NCBI RefSeq assembly: GCF_037975245.1
Contig: NC_092569.1
Coordinates: 30,508,668-30,572,667 of the forward strand
DNA: 64,000 bases
From: Apostichopus japonicus
Lineage: Eukaryota > Echinodermata > Holothuroidea > Aspidochirotida > Stichopodidae
Reading direction: 5' to 3'
Made by a program: the position numbers and the translations under genes. The notes under the pieces were generated by a model. The model saw only the letters and a list, made by a program, of their open reading frames with translations. It did no database searches and was not told the DNA's origin. Below, in pieces: positions 11,801-37,788 of this stretch. Within the stretch, counting starts at the first letter, position 1. Each line of letters starts with the position of its first letter.

Positions 11801-14800
11801 AGAAATAATTGCAGAAATCTCGAACTATTTGCAAACGTATTCTAGTTACAATATTCATGAAATTGTATTCTATTTTTACAATGAGACACTTTATTCTGAG
11901 CTTCTTGAAAAGAAATGAAGAAAATTCATGATCCGTAAATCTTTGATCTCCTAGTGGTGTTCGTATAGTAAGCTAAGTGAAATTATCTATAGCGGGAAAC
12001 TGGATATATGATGCTTATGAGGTACTTATACACTGGGACAACGTGCAATTTACCCTCAAAGCTTGAAAATAGCCAAGTTTTGAAAATATGTCCAAAAAAA
12101 GGGCAACCAACCAACATTAAAAATTCATCCGTTGTGAAGAAGAGTATTGTTTGTTTCGATACGTACAAACCACTTGATTGACTTGGACAAGCATCAACAA
12201 CACAATATATCTTTTTTGTCTTGAACATCACAAAACACGTTTACGTTTTACGCCCCAGCTACTGAAGCTAATTTTCGTTCGCCTGAAAGCTACAACTGCT
12301 ACAACAACTTTTTGCGACAACAACTTTTTGCTCATAGAAAATATGTCGATATTTTTAGAAATATTGTACTCAGAACGTATGCAATAAGTAAGGCTTTCAA
12401 TGTACACACATTATGCAGAGTTATCTGTAACCTACAAAAACATTGTTAAAGTAATATTTTATATTTTTATAAATAAAAAAAAAACAAGTTTAAGATCGGA
12501 GTTGAAAATATTTGGGCAAAGCTTAACACATGTATGACGATTCACGCTCAATTAAAATAACCTCATGTATAGCAAAAGACAAGTTAGCGTATCCATAACG
12601 AAAACTGTTTGAATTACCTTTGTCTACATCAGCAAAAACGATACTCTTTTGGCAACTTTACGTTTACTGTATCTATTTAAGACAGAACACCATTATTGAA
12701 AGCCCCACAGCCTCCCCGTGAACATAGCTCTCATGAAAACACATCCTTGCTCATAACAAAACGTGCATGAATATTTTTTTTTTTTTATCTTTGATTGGCG
12801 TAATTCTCTGAAGTATCCTAAGTCAAGGATAACACATAATATCATAACGACACATATTTGTCTTTTGTTCCCTTGATATAAAAGGAAGTGTCATTTGACG
12901 CCTGTGCGAAAAGCTTCGTATGAAAGAAAGTAAGATACTGCGTTGAAGGAGGAAATAATTCAGATATATTGCATGAAATGCACGATCCGTCTAATTCAGT
13001 AAAACATCACATTTATCCTATTGAATATAACATATACAAATTAGTTAGTATTTTATTTGTGCATTGGTTCACGAGACTTCTTACATGGTCTACATGTGCT
13101 GAGATTATCCGATAGCTCGTATTAATTATGTATGTTGGGAGAAAGAAGCTAATGATATACCAGTCGTGCATAAATTCTTCTTCAAACGATATTTTCGTCG
13201 GAGTAGTTATGAAAACATATAAGTGCCTAAGTAAACGATATCTGTTAACTTTAAAAGAAATGATAGGTAACTGGTCAACAGACACATCAAATTTCAAATG
13301 TGACTCTGTAAAGTTATATCCATTTTGAAATTTTGTCACAATCAACATTATCTAGTTTCCCTCAAAACAACAGGATTTTCAATAATAGCCGTTCTTTCCT
13401 ACGTGATCACGTATTGTATGGTAACATTTTCAATTTTTTTTTTTTTAATTATAGACTTTGCAAAAAGGAACGAAGAAATGATGGATACAAGCCTGTTTTT
13501 TCGACAACGTGGCAAAAAACTCTGAATCGTAAATTCTAAAGTTTATACAGTTTTGTTCAATTTTGAAAAACAGAATCAGGAACTTAACGACGGAAACGCA
13601 CAGCGAGAAGGCAAACGCATGTATTTATTGTTTGGTCTGGGATGATTGAGTAATGTTAATAAACAAGTCTGTTTTACTATTCTCCTTTTTCTTGACATTT
13701 GCTTGGTACAATAAAAACAAAAATCTTAGCATGAATCTTTTTTTATGATTGTGGGTTAGTAGACGATCTTCTCGATGCTATTTGCAAAATATCAAAAGTA
13801 ACAACGTTTCACATTGATTTTTTTATTTTACTTTATTTTTAATTTTTTATCACTTTTCATAACATTAAGGTTATAATTTTCGTACTTTATTTAATTTTAA
13901 TGCGGCGTTTCGTGCAAACTTCTTACAAATATGTTGGATAAAAGAATATCTTAATTTAGTTGATGATTATTACATTGACATGCGTCAAACTCATCCCTAT
14001 GATAAACGCACATGACCGAATCGAACACATTATTAATAGATACATGTGTAATACGATGCAATGACCGCCATAGAGAAACAAGACATTGGAGAACAAACAG
14101 TGTTACCTTAACCCGCAAAATCATAAATGGAACGATTGAAATTTAGGGGCTGATACATTTTAAGAAGAAACATTAAGATTGATATGAAAAAAAATTCAAG
14201 ACAAAATACAGAATTATTACGATACACATTTTGTACACGAAACTGTTGGAGACGGGGTTACTTGGCTTACAAATATTGGTTGCCAAATTACCTGTATCAA
14301 ATATAAGGTGTTTTGGGGATGTTTGGCAAATAATTGTTGATCATTTTGAGATACATTTTGTTTCCTTTTCTGTATTTGCATGATGAACTGATCAATATAT
14401 ATTCGTACGTAGGCCTACGCAGCTGTATTGAAGAGTGTGTTACATTAATGCGTTTATTATGTTATGTTTTACAGATACCTACTTAACATATTAACACTTT
14501 TGAATTGATCTATTACTGTTTTTGTAGTTTAAAATCGATTTTTAAATGTTGCACACATAAACTGTAACAATACTGAAGTTTTGTAAGCTCTTTTTGAAGA
14601 AAACAAAATACTGTTTAGCCATATTGCGTAAAGCTGTCATATACATGTACACGAATAACCATTAATACTTTAAGTTGACATTCTAACGTCTTTGTATTAT
14701 GAATTATGTTTTTCGATTATTGAATCCAACCTATTAAGCATATCAGTATAAAGTTGTTAATCTAGCAAATTGGATATTAAACTTATTCAAAAGTTTATTT

Positions 14801-17800
14801 ATCATTTCCGGATGCATATGTGTTCTTTTAAGTATCAATGTCTGAACTTGATCTACTTTATCATACTAGTTGGGCAGTCATTTTTACGGAGAGATATATT
14901 TTGTACTTTGAAAATATGAATACTTATATGAATTGACAGAACAAATTGTCATCGTGCAGGAATAGCTTCGCAGATTGTTTTATGATATTGTTACTTGTTC
15001 TATACATTTTCATTTTAAGCTTCGTGCGATATTTTCTTTGATTAAAAAGTATTAGTTCACAAGTTAATCATAAAGTCATTTTCCTAGCGTAGGTTAACGG
15101 ATACTAAATCATATGTAGGGTTTTGTAACCCATATGCTCTCATTAAAAGACCGTTTAGGTTTTTTTGTAAAACAATTTGTAGAGTTTGTGTAAAATTATG
15201 AAAATTCTTGGCAATAAAACCTCGTCTAGACTCAATAAAAAACAGCACGATTTTGAATAATAGCCGTTCTTGTCTACGTGATCACGTGTTGTATGGTAAC
15301 ATTTTTAGTAGTTTTAAATATAGACTTTGCATGAAGAAACGAGGATATGATGACTACAAGCCTGTGTTGTCGACAACGTGGGAAAATAGCTCTGAATCAT
15401 AAATGACAACATTTCTACAGTTTCTGTTCTTTTAAAAACCAGAATCAGGAACTTTACAACGGAAACGCACAGCAAGAAGATATATACATATATTAATGTT
15501 TTTGTCTGGGATGATTGAGTAATGTTAATGATCAAGTCTGTGTTACTGTTCTACTTTTTCTAGACATTATTTTGGTAAAACTTTAAAAAAAAAAACTTTC
15601 TTAGCATGAACCTTTTTTATGTAGGTTAGTAGACGCTCTTTCTGATGCTACAGGCACAATTTCAAAACTTAGAACTTTTCTTATTGATTTTTTAATGATA
15701 CTTTATTTCCTATAACTTTTCATAACATTTAGTCTATAATTGTCGTACTTTATATTTATTCTTAAAGTAGCGTTTCGTGCAAAATTCTTACAAATATGTC
15801 GATTATTTTAAAATTTACATTAGTTGATGGTTTTACATTGACATGCGTTAAAAATGATACCTATGAATAACGAACATGACCGAATTAATTACATTTTTCA
15901 CAGATACATGTGTAATACGTTGCTTTGACCGCCAGAGGGAAAACAAAACATTGGAGAACATATAGTGTTACCTAAAACCCGCACATTCGTGAGGGGAACG
16001 ATTGAAATTAAGAGATTGAACATTTTTAAGAAGAAACATTAACATTGTCATTGCTTGGTCATGCAAAAAAGTTTCAATATAATATACAGAATTATTAAGA
16101 TAAACTTTTTGTACACTAATGGAAACGATATTTCAGTATAATGCTAGTATAAAACGGTGATACTTGGATGTTAAATATTGGTTGCCAAATTACCTGAATA
16201 AAATATAAGGTGTTTTGGGGATGTTTGGCAAATAATTGTTGATCATTTTGAGATACATTCTATTTCCTCTTTGGTATTTGCATGATGAACTGATCAATAT
16301 ATATTTGTACGTTCTTGTCTGTATTGAAGAGTGTGTTACATTAATTCATTTAATGTGTAATGTTTTACAGATACCTGCCAAGCGAGCACATTTGTTGTCG
16401 TAGTTGTTGTCAGTTATATATTGTAATACTAAACATATTAACAATTTTGTAAAAAGCCAATTTAAAACTACTTTGATTGCTCTAATGTTAACTGATATAA
16501 TAATGAGGTTTTCTTGGCTCGTTTTGAAAAGAAAAACAAGAAAACAAAACATTTCAGCTCTACTGCGTAAAGCTGTTATTTTTATGTCCACAAAAACCTA
16601 TCAGTACTTTAATGTTGACATATTAAACTTCTGTGTATTAGGAATTATATTTGTTGGAATACTAAATCCAATAGTTTGATCATATTATTATAACTTTGTA
16701 AATACAGCAATTTAGATATTTAATAAAGAATACTTTTATGAATTGACAGAACAAATTGTCATCGTGAAGGAATAACTTCGCAAATTGTTTTATGATATTG
16801 TTACTTGTTCTATACATTTTCATTTTAAACTTAAAACTCATTCAAAAGTTTAATTATCATTTCTCATGCATATTTATTCTTTAAGAAAATCAATGACGGA
16901 ACTTTTTCTATTTTATCATACTAGTTGGGCGTTCATTTTGACGTATAGATAAATGCTGTATTCGGAAAATATGAATAGTTTTATGACTTGACGGAACAAA
17001 TTAACATTGTGAAGAAATAAATTCGTTGTTGAAATTGTAAGTTGTTTTATACGTTCGGATTTTACACTTCATGCTTTATTTTCTTGATAAACATATCATT
17101 AGTTCACACGTTATCATAACGTTATTTTTCTTAGCATAGGCTAATGGATACTTCATCATATGTATGGTTTGGAAACCCTTATGCTCTGTTTACAAGACCG
17201 TTTAGTTTTTCACTCAAGATGGATGAGAAACTTGTTGTATTAAAAACCGAATTGTGTGAATTTGAGATATATTTAAGTTATACATTAACACATTTCAATA
17301 TGTATGTGTTTTTTGTATGTTTCAAAGTTCTAATCCAAGGGATTCGTGTTGATTTTAAGTAGTTTGCTCTCTAAAAAAGACATGTAAAAGGTAGATGTAC
17401 TACGTAGTTAAACTATGTTGTAGATTTTCCATTTACGTGTTTGTTTGGTTCTCAAAAAAATCAACGATGTAATTCATAATTGTGTATCAACAATGATACA
17501 GAATGGACAGTACGAATATTTGGGGCACATAAGACAATATAAGGGCAAGATAATAAATGCAATAAAGTAATACAGCGAGATAATTGTGTGCAGAATAATG
17601 CTCGATAATGTAAAACATTCCCAAAAAATATCTAAGTTTCAAAAAAGTTAGATTTGCTCACGAATCGTAATATTTCTACAAATACTCGAGGTAAGTCAGC
17701 GCAGGTAGACCGTTGTTATATTTTATATGTAGAAAAAAAGGTAAGTTTTTAATCTCAAGTTAATGAAATACTGAGTTCCAAATTGTAAATCACTTAAAAA

Positions 17801-17950
17801 CGTATACAAGTAAAACAAATCAATTCAATTTTACTTTGAAGAAATTAATTTCATTTTATTAATATTTTAGAGACTTACCCGAAAACCATTTGAGTTTAAA
17901 AGCAGCAACACCGCAAATACGAAAATACATTTGCTTCGAAGTTCTGCCAT
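5313..17950 (-). CDS. Gene A: secreted fibrinogen-related protein (FBG1-TIL-EGF-FBG2), 602 aa, 8 exons
   Basis: Exons in transcript order are 17950-17879, 10689-10659, 9756-9584, 9179-8915, 8554-8346, 7984-7685, 7432-7165 and 5803-5313. They total 1809 nt and the phases close to a TGA stop. Predicted layout is signal peptide 1-24, linker to about 43, FBG1 about 44-181, TIL 181-250, EGF-like about 255-305, FBG2 about 308-602. FBG1 has the DC...CDHN...GGWT and QRR start but no exon for the family's C-terminal third; it splices straight into the TIL module. FBG2 is complete, with a DQDND calcium-site motif, GGWWY, and a C-terminal TTMKIRP motif. A Cys/Tyr-rich insert separates GGWWY from the SCGYSNLNG motif. 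The family binds carbohydrates or acetyl groups extracellularly, often in invertebrate immunity; the ligand here is unknown. One intron has a GC donor. Additional exons inside the 7.2-kb intron 1 cannot be excluded. Confidence 0.85.
5804..7164 (-). other. Gene A last intron
   Basis: Intron between exons 7 and 8, colinear with 23939-25238 of gene B and partly with 47995-49047 of C. No further exon or RNA gene is recognised. Confidence 0.7.
7165..7432 (-). CDS. Gene A exon 7: middle of FBG2
   Basis: The 268-nt exon, phase 0 to 1, begins ILQRR and carries FBG core motifs WNEYKHGFG, HWIGNDKIY and YQLLIEKT. It is two codons longer than the B and C versions because of an insertion around TQQTDINY. 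The donor is GTATGT. Confidence 0.85.
7685..7984 (-). CDS. Gene A exon 6: EGF-like module plus start of FBG2
   Basis: Exactly 300 nt, phase 0 to 0, starting EGESYINSNC. Motifs ATCEERND, CYCNEWFEGDG and TC mark an EGF-like module, followed by the FBG start DCSDLY, YTIYP, FEVYCEM and SGGWT. The donor is GTAAGT. The lengths in B and C are identical. Confidence 0.85.
8346..8554 (-). CDS. Gene A exon 5: TIL-like cysteine-rich module
   Basis: The 209-nt exon (phase 1 to 0) encodes about 70 residues with nine cysteines in the TIL pattern: WC, TCERTC, RCLC, SCIP, QCGC. TIL modules occur as protease inhibitors or as structural units in von Willebrand/zonadhesin-type proteins; here a structural role between two FBG domains is inferred. 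Confidence 0.8.
8915..9179 (-). CDS. Gene A exon 4: middle of FBG1
   Basis: The 265-nt exon begins with VIQRR after a TTCAG acceptor and carries the FBG core motifs FLIGNEKL, YQLHIEL and TYDNFRIADEWGNY. It ends in phase 1 at GTAAGA. No calcium-site/GGWWY exon follows; the next exon is a TIL module, so FBG1 is incomplete by design. Confidence 0.85.
9584..9756 (-). CDS. Gene A exon 3: start of FBG1
   Basis: The 173-nt exon encodes the N-terminal fibrinogen segment, with PRDC, SGVYLIKP, CDHN and SGGWT motifs, in phase 1 to 0. The acceptor is CTAG at 9757-9760; the matching B exon also starts two bases into a codon. The donor reads GCAAGT, a GC-AG intron, where gene C has GTAAGT at the same place. 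Confidence 0.8.
10659..10689 (-). CDS. Gene A exon 2: 31-nt linker micro-exon
   Basis: The acceptor ...CATCAG and donor GTAAGT bracket exactly 31 nt, encoding ISSSTRVNNS plus one base. Genes B and C have a 31-nt exon in the equivalent position, and phase 0 to 1 fits both neighbours. The peptide is polar and low in hydrophobicity, so it is probably a short post-signal linker. Confidence 0.7.
10690..17878 (-). other. Gene A intron 1 with internal 1.9-kb tandem repeats
   Basis: Segments at about 13360-13540 and 14240-14430 recur at about 15225-15410 and 16160-16340. Another block (TTGACAGAACAAATTGTC) occurs at 14934 and 16743, with a diverged copy near 16990. The whole intron is duplicated as gene C intron 1. 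No coding exon is recognised. Confidence 0.65.
11640..12600. repeat. Intron tract nearly identical between genes A and C
   Basis: Matches about 56150-57110 with only a few mismatches by eye, while flanking intron differs by several percent or more. No coding or RNA function is recognised. Confidence 0.6.
17879..17950 (-). CDS. Gene A exon 1: signal peptide
   Basis: The exon runs from an ATG through 24 codons (starting MAELRSK, with a VFAVLLLLN hydrophobic core) to CGG followed by the donor GTAAGT. A near-identical exon heads gene C, which supports the start. It ends in phase 0 and precedes a 7.2-kb intron. Confidence 0.8.
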
Positions 17951-18168
17951 TGATCCAAAATGAAACAGAGAAAAATGGGTGCACGAAATAAAGGAGATAC
18001 TTGCTGACTTTCTGAGAGAGTGACATAAGTAATGAACGTGAATTCGTTACCCAAGGAGGGACCTTCATACGTACGGATGTCCAATTACACCACGTTATTT
18101 ATCAGTCGGTCACATTTAAGATCCATAACCTATGTCATGCATTCTAGGGTGTCACATATCGACATCTG

Positions 18169-18175
18169 TATATAA
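18169..18175 (-). promoter_or_regulatory. Candidate TATA element of gene A
   Basis: TTATATA on the minus strand, about 220 nt upstream of the ATG, within a stretch conserved upstream of gene C. The transcription start has not been seen; this is a conserved motif with plausible spacing only. Confidence 0.3.
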
Positions 18176-19023
18176 TGTAAGTGTCGTTATTATTACAAGA
18201 TAAAAATGTGTTATATTTTACTAGAAGCTCTTTTATCTCGAACTGTTAGTAAGAATTAAAGAACTTGCAATTCAAACACAAGGAAATTATAAGAATGGTT
18301 GTTTACATCTCACACAATAAATGCCAAATTATCTGTATTTTGAACCATTACTGGATTAAATTACTATATTTTCATTGTCTTAAGCTTGTCACATATGTTT
18401 GCGAGTTAACATATGATAATAAGTCGAATAGAGAAGGTGAATTATAAGAACTAAGAACTGTGTTTGTTCGTCGATTAAACTTTTTAACTGATATGGGACA
18501 TCATTTCTGCAAAGGACGCTCACAACTTATTAAAATACTTTAACACCAAATCACTCGGAATCGTAACATATCAATATCAAACAGCACCTTTCTGATATTA
18601 AACGAATCACTGTCTGCTGGCATATCAAGGAAATAGAGTAATTCTATTTAACGATGTGGTTTTGTCTTTATTTACTGGGGTGTTAACAATTATCAATAAT
18701 TTGGTTAAATCAACAACATTAATATTGTTTTTCCACCCGACATTCATGACTTGTTCAGTAACTAACTACTGTTCATGTCCTGTAACACTTGTTTTGAACA
18801 CAAAGCAGTAATTACTGATAATTATTGATACACGGTTGTGGTACATAACAGTAGTTGCTGTGCCAACCATTGGGTGCGAGTTATTTAACACGCGATTATA
18901 AAATGAAGTCGTATCTAGTCGTTTTATGCTATCAGTAAGCCTATGGGTATACGGAACACGGCCTTTCTTCGTTCTCGGCATGACAAATTGGCGTAATTTA
19001 CCTCAAACACATAGCGAGTACAG

Positions 19024-19145
19024 TAACTACTGGTGCCACCTGTAACACATGTTATCTACTGTTCATGTCCTACATTCGTGCATCATTAATTTTTACTTTG
19101 TGTTAATAACAATGCAACATGTGTTACAGGTGGCACCAGTAGTTA
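19024..19145. repeat. Perfect 30-bp inverted repeat
   Basis: The arms 19024-19053 and 19116-19145 are exact reverse complements (core GGTGCCACCTGTAACACATG) separated by 62 bp. It could form a hairpin or be a small palindromic element. Confidence 0.85.
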
Positions 19146-19228
19146 GTGAACTAGTGTGAGTATCGGCTGGTTTTCCAGATATAATTATATTATGTGTTAC
19201 AATATCACTCATGCAGTAAACTGTTTAA

Positions 19229-19858
19229 AGCAGCATTTTGCGTCCTTTTCTATGATTTTTCTCAACCACACTGACCCCCTATGTCATAACGACATACATA
19301 AATAGCGTATCTATTTAAATCTTAAAAAAATTTAATCTTCAAATGGTGGCATAAAAGTCGAAAACTTTGCAACTTTCAACTTTGTTTTTCTCCAAGATAT
19401 TTCCGTTAAAACCAAATAAACCTCGCCCATAATATGAATATTTAAAAACTTCGAACGTCATTGACCAATAGGCCTATGTAATACAACACCATGCTTTATT
19501 TGTGTACAGTCTATATGGCAGTTGTACCAGGGAGTTCCATACATCTCCCTGGTTGTACCAACGCAAAGTCTCGAATCTATTTTTAGCAACGACTCATAAC
19601 TAATCCTGTATCTCTGATTGGTTGAATTCAAACTAGTGGGTTTTGGGGGAACTGTATACGATTAATTTTAACTGTGGAATTTGTCGTGGACACTCTTCTC
19701 ATTATCTGCAAATTTCCTTAATAACTCGCCAATTAACGTTGTTGGCAGGGAAAAACTTGGATTAAATCTTAGTTTGCTGTTTTGTGATTGATATATGTAG
19801 AAAACTTGATGGACATGTCAAAAAAGTAGGAAACGGCGACCAAACGCAAATTGCTGCT
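19229..19858. mobile_element. TTAA-flanked MITE, about 630 bp
   Basis: Ends AGCAGCATTTTGCGT and, reversed, AGCAGCAATTTGCGT; TTAA directly abuts both ends (19225-19228 and 19859-19862). The TTAA duplication fits a non-autonomous piggyBac-like element. There is no coding capacity. Confidence 0.65.
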
Positions 19859-21539
19859 TTAAATGATACAATTCACTTTAAATTATCATGACCAGGAACT
19901 AACCATTTTATACGCAATATGACGAACACCATGATATATATTATGATTTCAAAGTACATAAACTGCTTTAACGTTTCACAATCATTTACAAGGTAATGCC
20001 TTCTATTTTCATAGCTGGTATGCACAAGTTACTATATGCTAAACAACGTGGCTGGCAACATACGATACTTTAAGGAATCTTATGGACGTATAAAACCGTA
20101 TGATATCACGTGATTGAGCCACCTAGCACTGTTCCACGTGTTCGATATGATGACATCACAAGGAAATACATCTTGAATGATGAATAATCGAGGCTGGATT
20201 CTTTACTACAAAAAAACAAAGGCATATTGTCAGACGTTATTATCTTTGCCAAGAAATCGGAATTCTTGCGTCGAAGCATTTGCCTACCCCCTAACTCACA
20301 AAACCTAGTAGAGGTATATTACCTAGTTATAATTACAGGATTTTATTCGGAATGTGGTGACAGAGGATCAGAGTGAAGTATTATATAAGCCTACTAAATG
20401 AGATCACATTCAATTTTTCTGTGACTGACAAAATGTTTGACACTGGGTTACTGGTAGCAAGAAACAGCCAAATGGTTGTACCTGCATATATGCCGTGAGT
20501 TACCCTGAATGATATAGATGGGTGTATAGTACATGATGATGTGGATAAAATGATACAAACATATATCGTTGGTGTCTCTAATGTTAATATTACAACACCG
20601 AATTAGGCGGTCTCAACGACAATCATTGTGACATGTCAGAGAGCCATCTCCTCATACTTATAAATGATAAGCGTTTATTCAAACACATTTCTAGCAATAT
20701 TTAAGAAAATTCGCCAATCATAATTCATTTTCGAATATTATTAACATTTCTCTCGTGTTCTTCTTCATTTTCTCCCATTTCGTCTCAGCGTTTTTATCTT
20801 TACTGTACGTAGTAGCCAATGAAAGTCCTAACCATATTATTGTTACTGAAAACTGTTTCGATCAATATCAATAAATGCCATTCCAAAAACGTTGATAATA
20901 TTTCTATCTGCTTATGCTTGTGTTAAGTCCCACACTATGAACCCACAAATATCACTTTGAATTACCTGTAGCAACTCGTTAATAAAATATTCTGACGTTA
21001 TACATGAAAAAAAATGCAAACAAATAAGCGACTTGGTACGTTTGTCTATGTATGACATAAATAATAGTTCCTAAATGTTGTGTATTATTGAAATACAATT
21101 AAAAATTAAACTAAGAATGTGTGCATAATTTTAATACATCTTAATACATCCTTGAACTTATTGCATAGGCGTTTGATGGAAAGATCCCTTAGATGTTTCT
21201 TGTACCATGATAGTTTTGACTTTCTGGACGTGAGTTAACGGTATATTACTTTTTACCACATTGGCGGCTCATTCACATAAACTGGTAATTAATTGGGTGT
21301 CCTCGTGTGGTAGAAAAGTATTTCGCATTTTGGGCGAAAATTTGTAAAACCATCCATTTCACGAGCATGGTTTATAAATCGACGTGATGCTGGTGCTATT
21401 GTGGTGCTAGTAAAGTTTTAGAACTATGCGTCTATGTTTTATCTCTTTTTTTTTGGGGGGGGGGGATTCGATCACTTGGCTACGTAAGCAGACTTGGTCT
21501 CATAAGAAAGTGTTTGTACGTAGACGAAAAACCGTGGGC

Positions 21540-22810
21540 GTATAAGGCTTTAAATTGATGCATAGGTATCCGTATGGTTCCTTGGTAGCATCTGCAAACT
21601 CTTCCTGCATACATTTGACTTGCTCTGGATACATCTGTTTTATCAAATTTGAGACTTTTTTTTCTAGGGCTTTTAAATAGCACGATGCAATGTGTGATAT
21701 TACTCGTTTCCTTTGCCAGTTAAAGAAAAAAACTGTGATATAGCTCATGGAAATATTTCATATCATCATATTTTTTATTAAATCCATATTTTTATGATAA
21801 GTTTCTTTTGGAAAACCAATCATTTATGCGTTGATCGTTCCCATGTGACGTCATGATATGTTCTAAAATCATCAACGTTTTGTAAGATGGGTCAAGAATG
21901 TCTCCAATTCCGACGGGAGACCCTCAGCAAAAGGATTTTAGAGAGGGCCACATACAGCTTCATAACAGCTGGCTGGTATTCCCCCATAGCAACACACAAT
22001 CCTCTCAGGCGTATATTCGTAACTTCGGAATTAATGAGACATGAATTCAAATATCACCTTAAATATAAAGAAAAAAACGTCGCGACTATGAAGAGAACAA
22101 TATACGCAATTGTCTTATGAGAGCTACCTTCATTTTAGCTTACGAATAGTTGAATCCTGATCATTACGCACACTTCGTATTAAAATGATTCTGGCCATTT
22201 GAAATGCCAGAATAAGACGTCCAAAGGAGTAAAAGAAAATTATATTTGCTCAACTCTAACGAAAATTACCACCCAATTACTTCCCGGTTCTCCTTTTATT
22301 TAATTGTTTTTAATTGTTATTAATGACGGCTCCAGAAAAGAGGGTTAATTGTCTTTTAATACGTTACGAGTTTAACCACTACTATCACAACGTCATATTC
22401 AGCGTATACAAACACGCTCACACGTCTGGTCAGGGCGTGCTTAAATTGCATTTCAAGACGCACATGACCCTTTAGATTAAAGTCGCCTCCGCTAGCTGGG
22501 TCAGGTGTCATACCAAAGGCATACAACGGGTACCCTTTGGCGTAGTCACTACGACTGATATGATGGCCGTTGTCACTGAACGTACTAAGGATTCAATGTT
22601 TTCAAAAGGGCAGACAAAGGACCACTTCTATAGATCAAAGTGTACCTTCTGTCAAAAATAACGTGTTTGTCATTGTTTTCATCTTAAAGAAAAAAACGCA
22701 AGTTCTTTGAATAATCAAGAAGACTCCATTATCTGATGTTAAGTACCAGGAAAGTAGAGTCGAAATACAAAGGCTACTGCGATCCCGTGTCCCCCACCTG
22801 TGTCCTCCCT
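21540..22810. repeat. Duplicated 3' flank of gene B
   Basis: Colinear with the start of the window and with 1845-2086. At 22811 it jumps to sequence equivalent to 4673, the gene A 3' region. The overlapping small open frames are not conserved. Confidence 0.75.
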
Positions 22811-23107
22811 ATATGTATCATCTAATTGTGTCAATGTAAGGATATTGATTCATGAATAAGAGGGCACATATTCTGGTGATTTCGGTTGGTATCTTCTTTC
22901 TGCATAAACTAGTGCGCTTTACTCTGGCAGTAGAACTGTTCTCTCAAACATATTACATAAACAACCCAGAAATTAAATCGAAACGTAAAAGATATTGTTA
23001 ATAGTAGGGCGATGTCATAGCATTGACACTTGTTTTTATTTAATATAATCGCAACTTTTGAGAAGGAATATTACTGGTCAGTATACTGATGTATTTTTTT
23101 AATATAT

Positions 23108-23113
23108 TTTATT
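23108..23113 (-). promoter_or_regulatory. Candidate poly(A) signal of gene B
   Basis: AATAAA on the minus strand, about 325 nt after the stop, in a block shared with the gene A 3' flank. Confidence 0.4.
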
Positions 23114-23438
23114 TGCATCACTTCTTAGTATTCTCAGTGACATCATTACTAATAACATTTAAGAAAAATCGAATTCAATACCATTTTTGAAAACTCTGGG
23201 CAAATTATCCCGTGATTGTTGTACCCCTCTTAAATTGTTTTACCGTCGTTTGATAGTTTGACCCATAACATAGTATTGCATTGGAAGGCTAATTAGTGTC
23301 TCTTTCCTTCACTTCCATCTTTTAAATATGCAAACTTGTACTAGCTTCGATATGTACTTCCTTGTTTAATATATGTTATTATATCGCCAACCGTTTCCTG
23401 TCGTTGTAACCTTGAAGACTTCAAATCCACTACTTTGA

Positions 23439-36733
<13,295 letters not shown>

Positions 36734-37418
36734 AATTTCGGGTCTGTAGAAATGTCACGCGAAAATATATTCGATGAAGTGCAAGATGACAAATGGCACA
36801 GAGTCCCTCTTTAGGGGTGATCAACTCCCTACTGATATGACCGCAGTAGTGGTATGGATGTCCATTAATGCCATCATTTTATTTGAAATATGTTTTGGAT
36901 TATAAGTACAGCTCATAGGAGGAAATGCTGTACATTGGCCTGTGTGTTAATTAAGCTAGTGGTCATGCGCAATCTAACTTAATATTATTTGTAGCTATTT
37001 GCATCTTGAACTTTCACTTAAATATACAGTAAGCTTCAGTTGCATAATGTTGAATTGTCCTTGTTCCGATAAATGTAGCATAAAACATATTGTATACTAA
37101 TTGACTATCTTGTCTCTAGTTCCAAGGACAGCAGTGATATTGCAATTTAATAACTCTTAATGTATTTGCTTTTTAAAACGAGTGTCGTGCTAGGTTTTAA
37201 TTTTATTTCGTTCAGTGTGGTTTATGATCAAAGGTTTTGTAATTGTGCGTTGTTGTGATGTCAATTCTACCAAACCGATAAAAAGAGTAGGAATGCTGAT
37301 TTTTTTTGTTCTGGTTGATATCATCCATATGTTTAAGAACCCTTTATGAGTGATTATGTTAGCTAAGTTTCTTTGCTTTTGGTTAAAAGGCAAAATTAAA
37401 GCAGTATCGAGAGGACAG

Positions 37419-37788
37419 GAAGTGATACTACTAATCAACACTTTATAACATGCATGAACTAGTACGATACATATTATATACCGTGTAATGTACGTTATGA
37501 TCTATTCTACACTATCAATATGTATGAACAAGTATCTAATTAACACAGTTTGGAACAGTCGAAGTTTGTCAGTGGTATGCTATATGAACAATACTTCCTT
37601 GTGAAGTGATACTACTAACCAACACTTTATAACATGCATGAACTAGTACAATACATATTATATACCGTGAAATGTACGGTATGATCTATTCTACACTATC
37701 AATATGTATGTACAAATATCTTATTAACACAGTTTGGAACATTCGAAGTTTGTCAGTGGTATGCTATATGAACAATACTTCCTTGTTT
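37419..37788. repeat. Tandem duplication, two 184-bp copies
   Basis: AGTGATACTACTAA begins at 37421 and again at 37605, and the copies stay alignable throughout with few differences. Confidence 0.85.

Larger units (their letters stand above)
18181..21480. other. Intergenic DNA upstream of gene A
   Basis: 18181-18920 is duplicated at about 62620-63345. The remainder contains a perfect inverted repeat (19024-19145) and a TTAA-flanked MITE (19229-19858), and shows patchy similarity to 40440-41000. No gene is supported. Confidence 0.6.
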
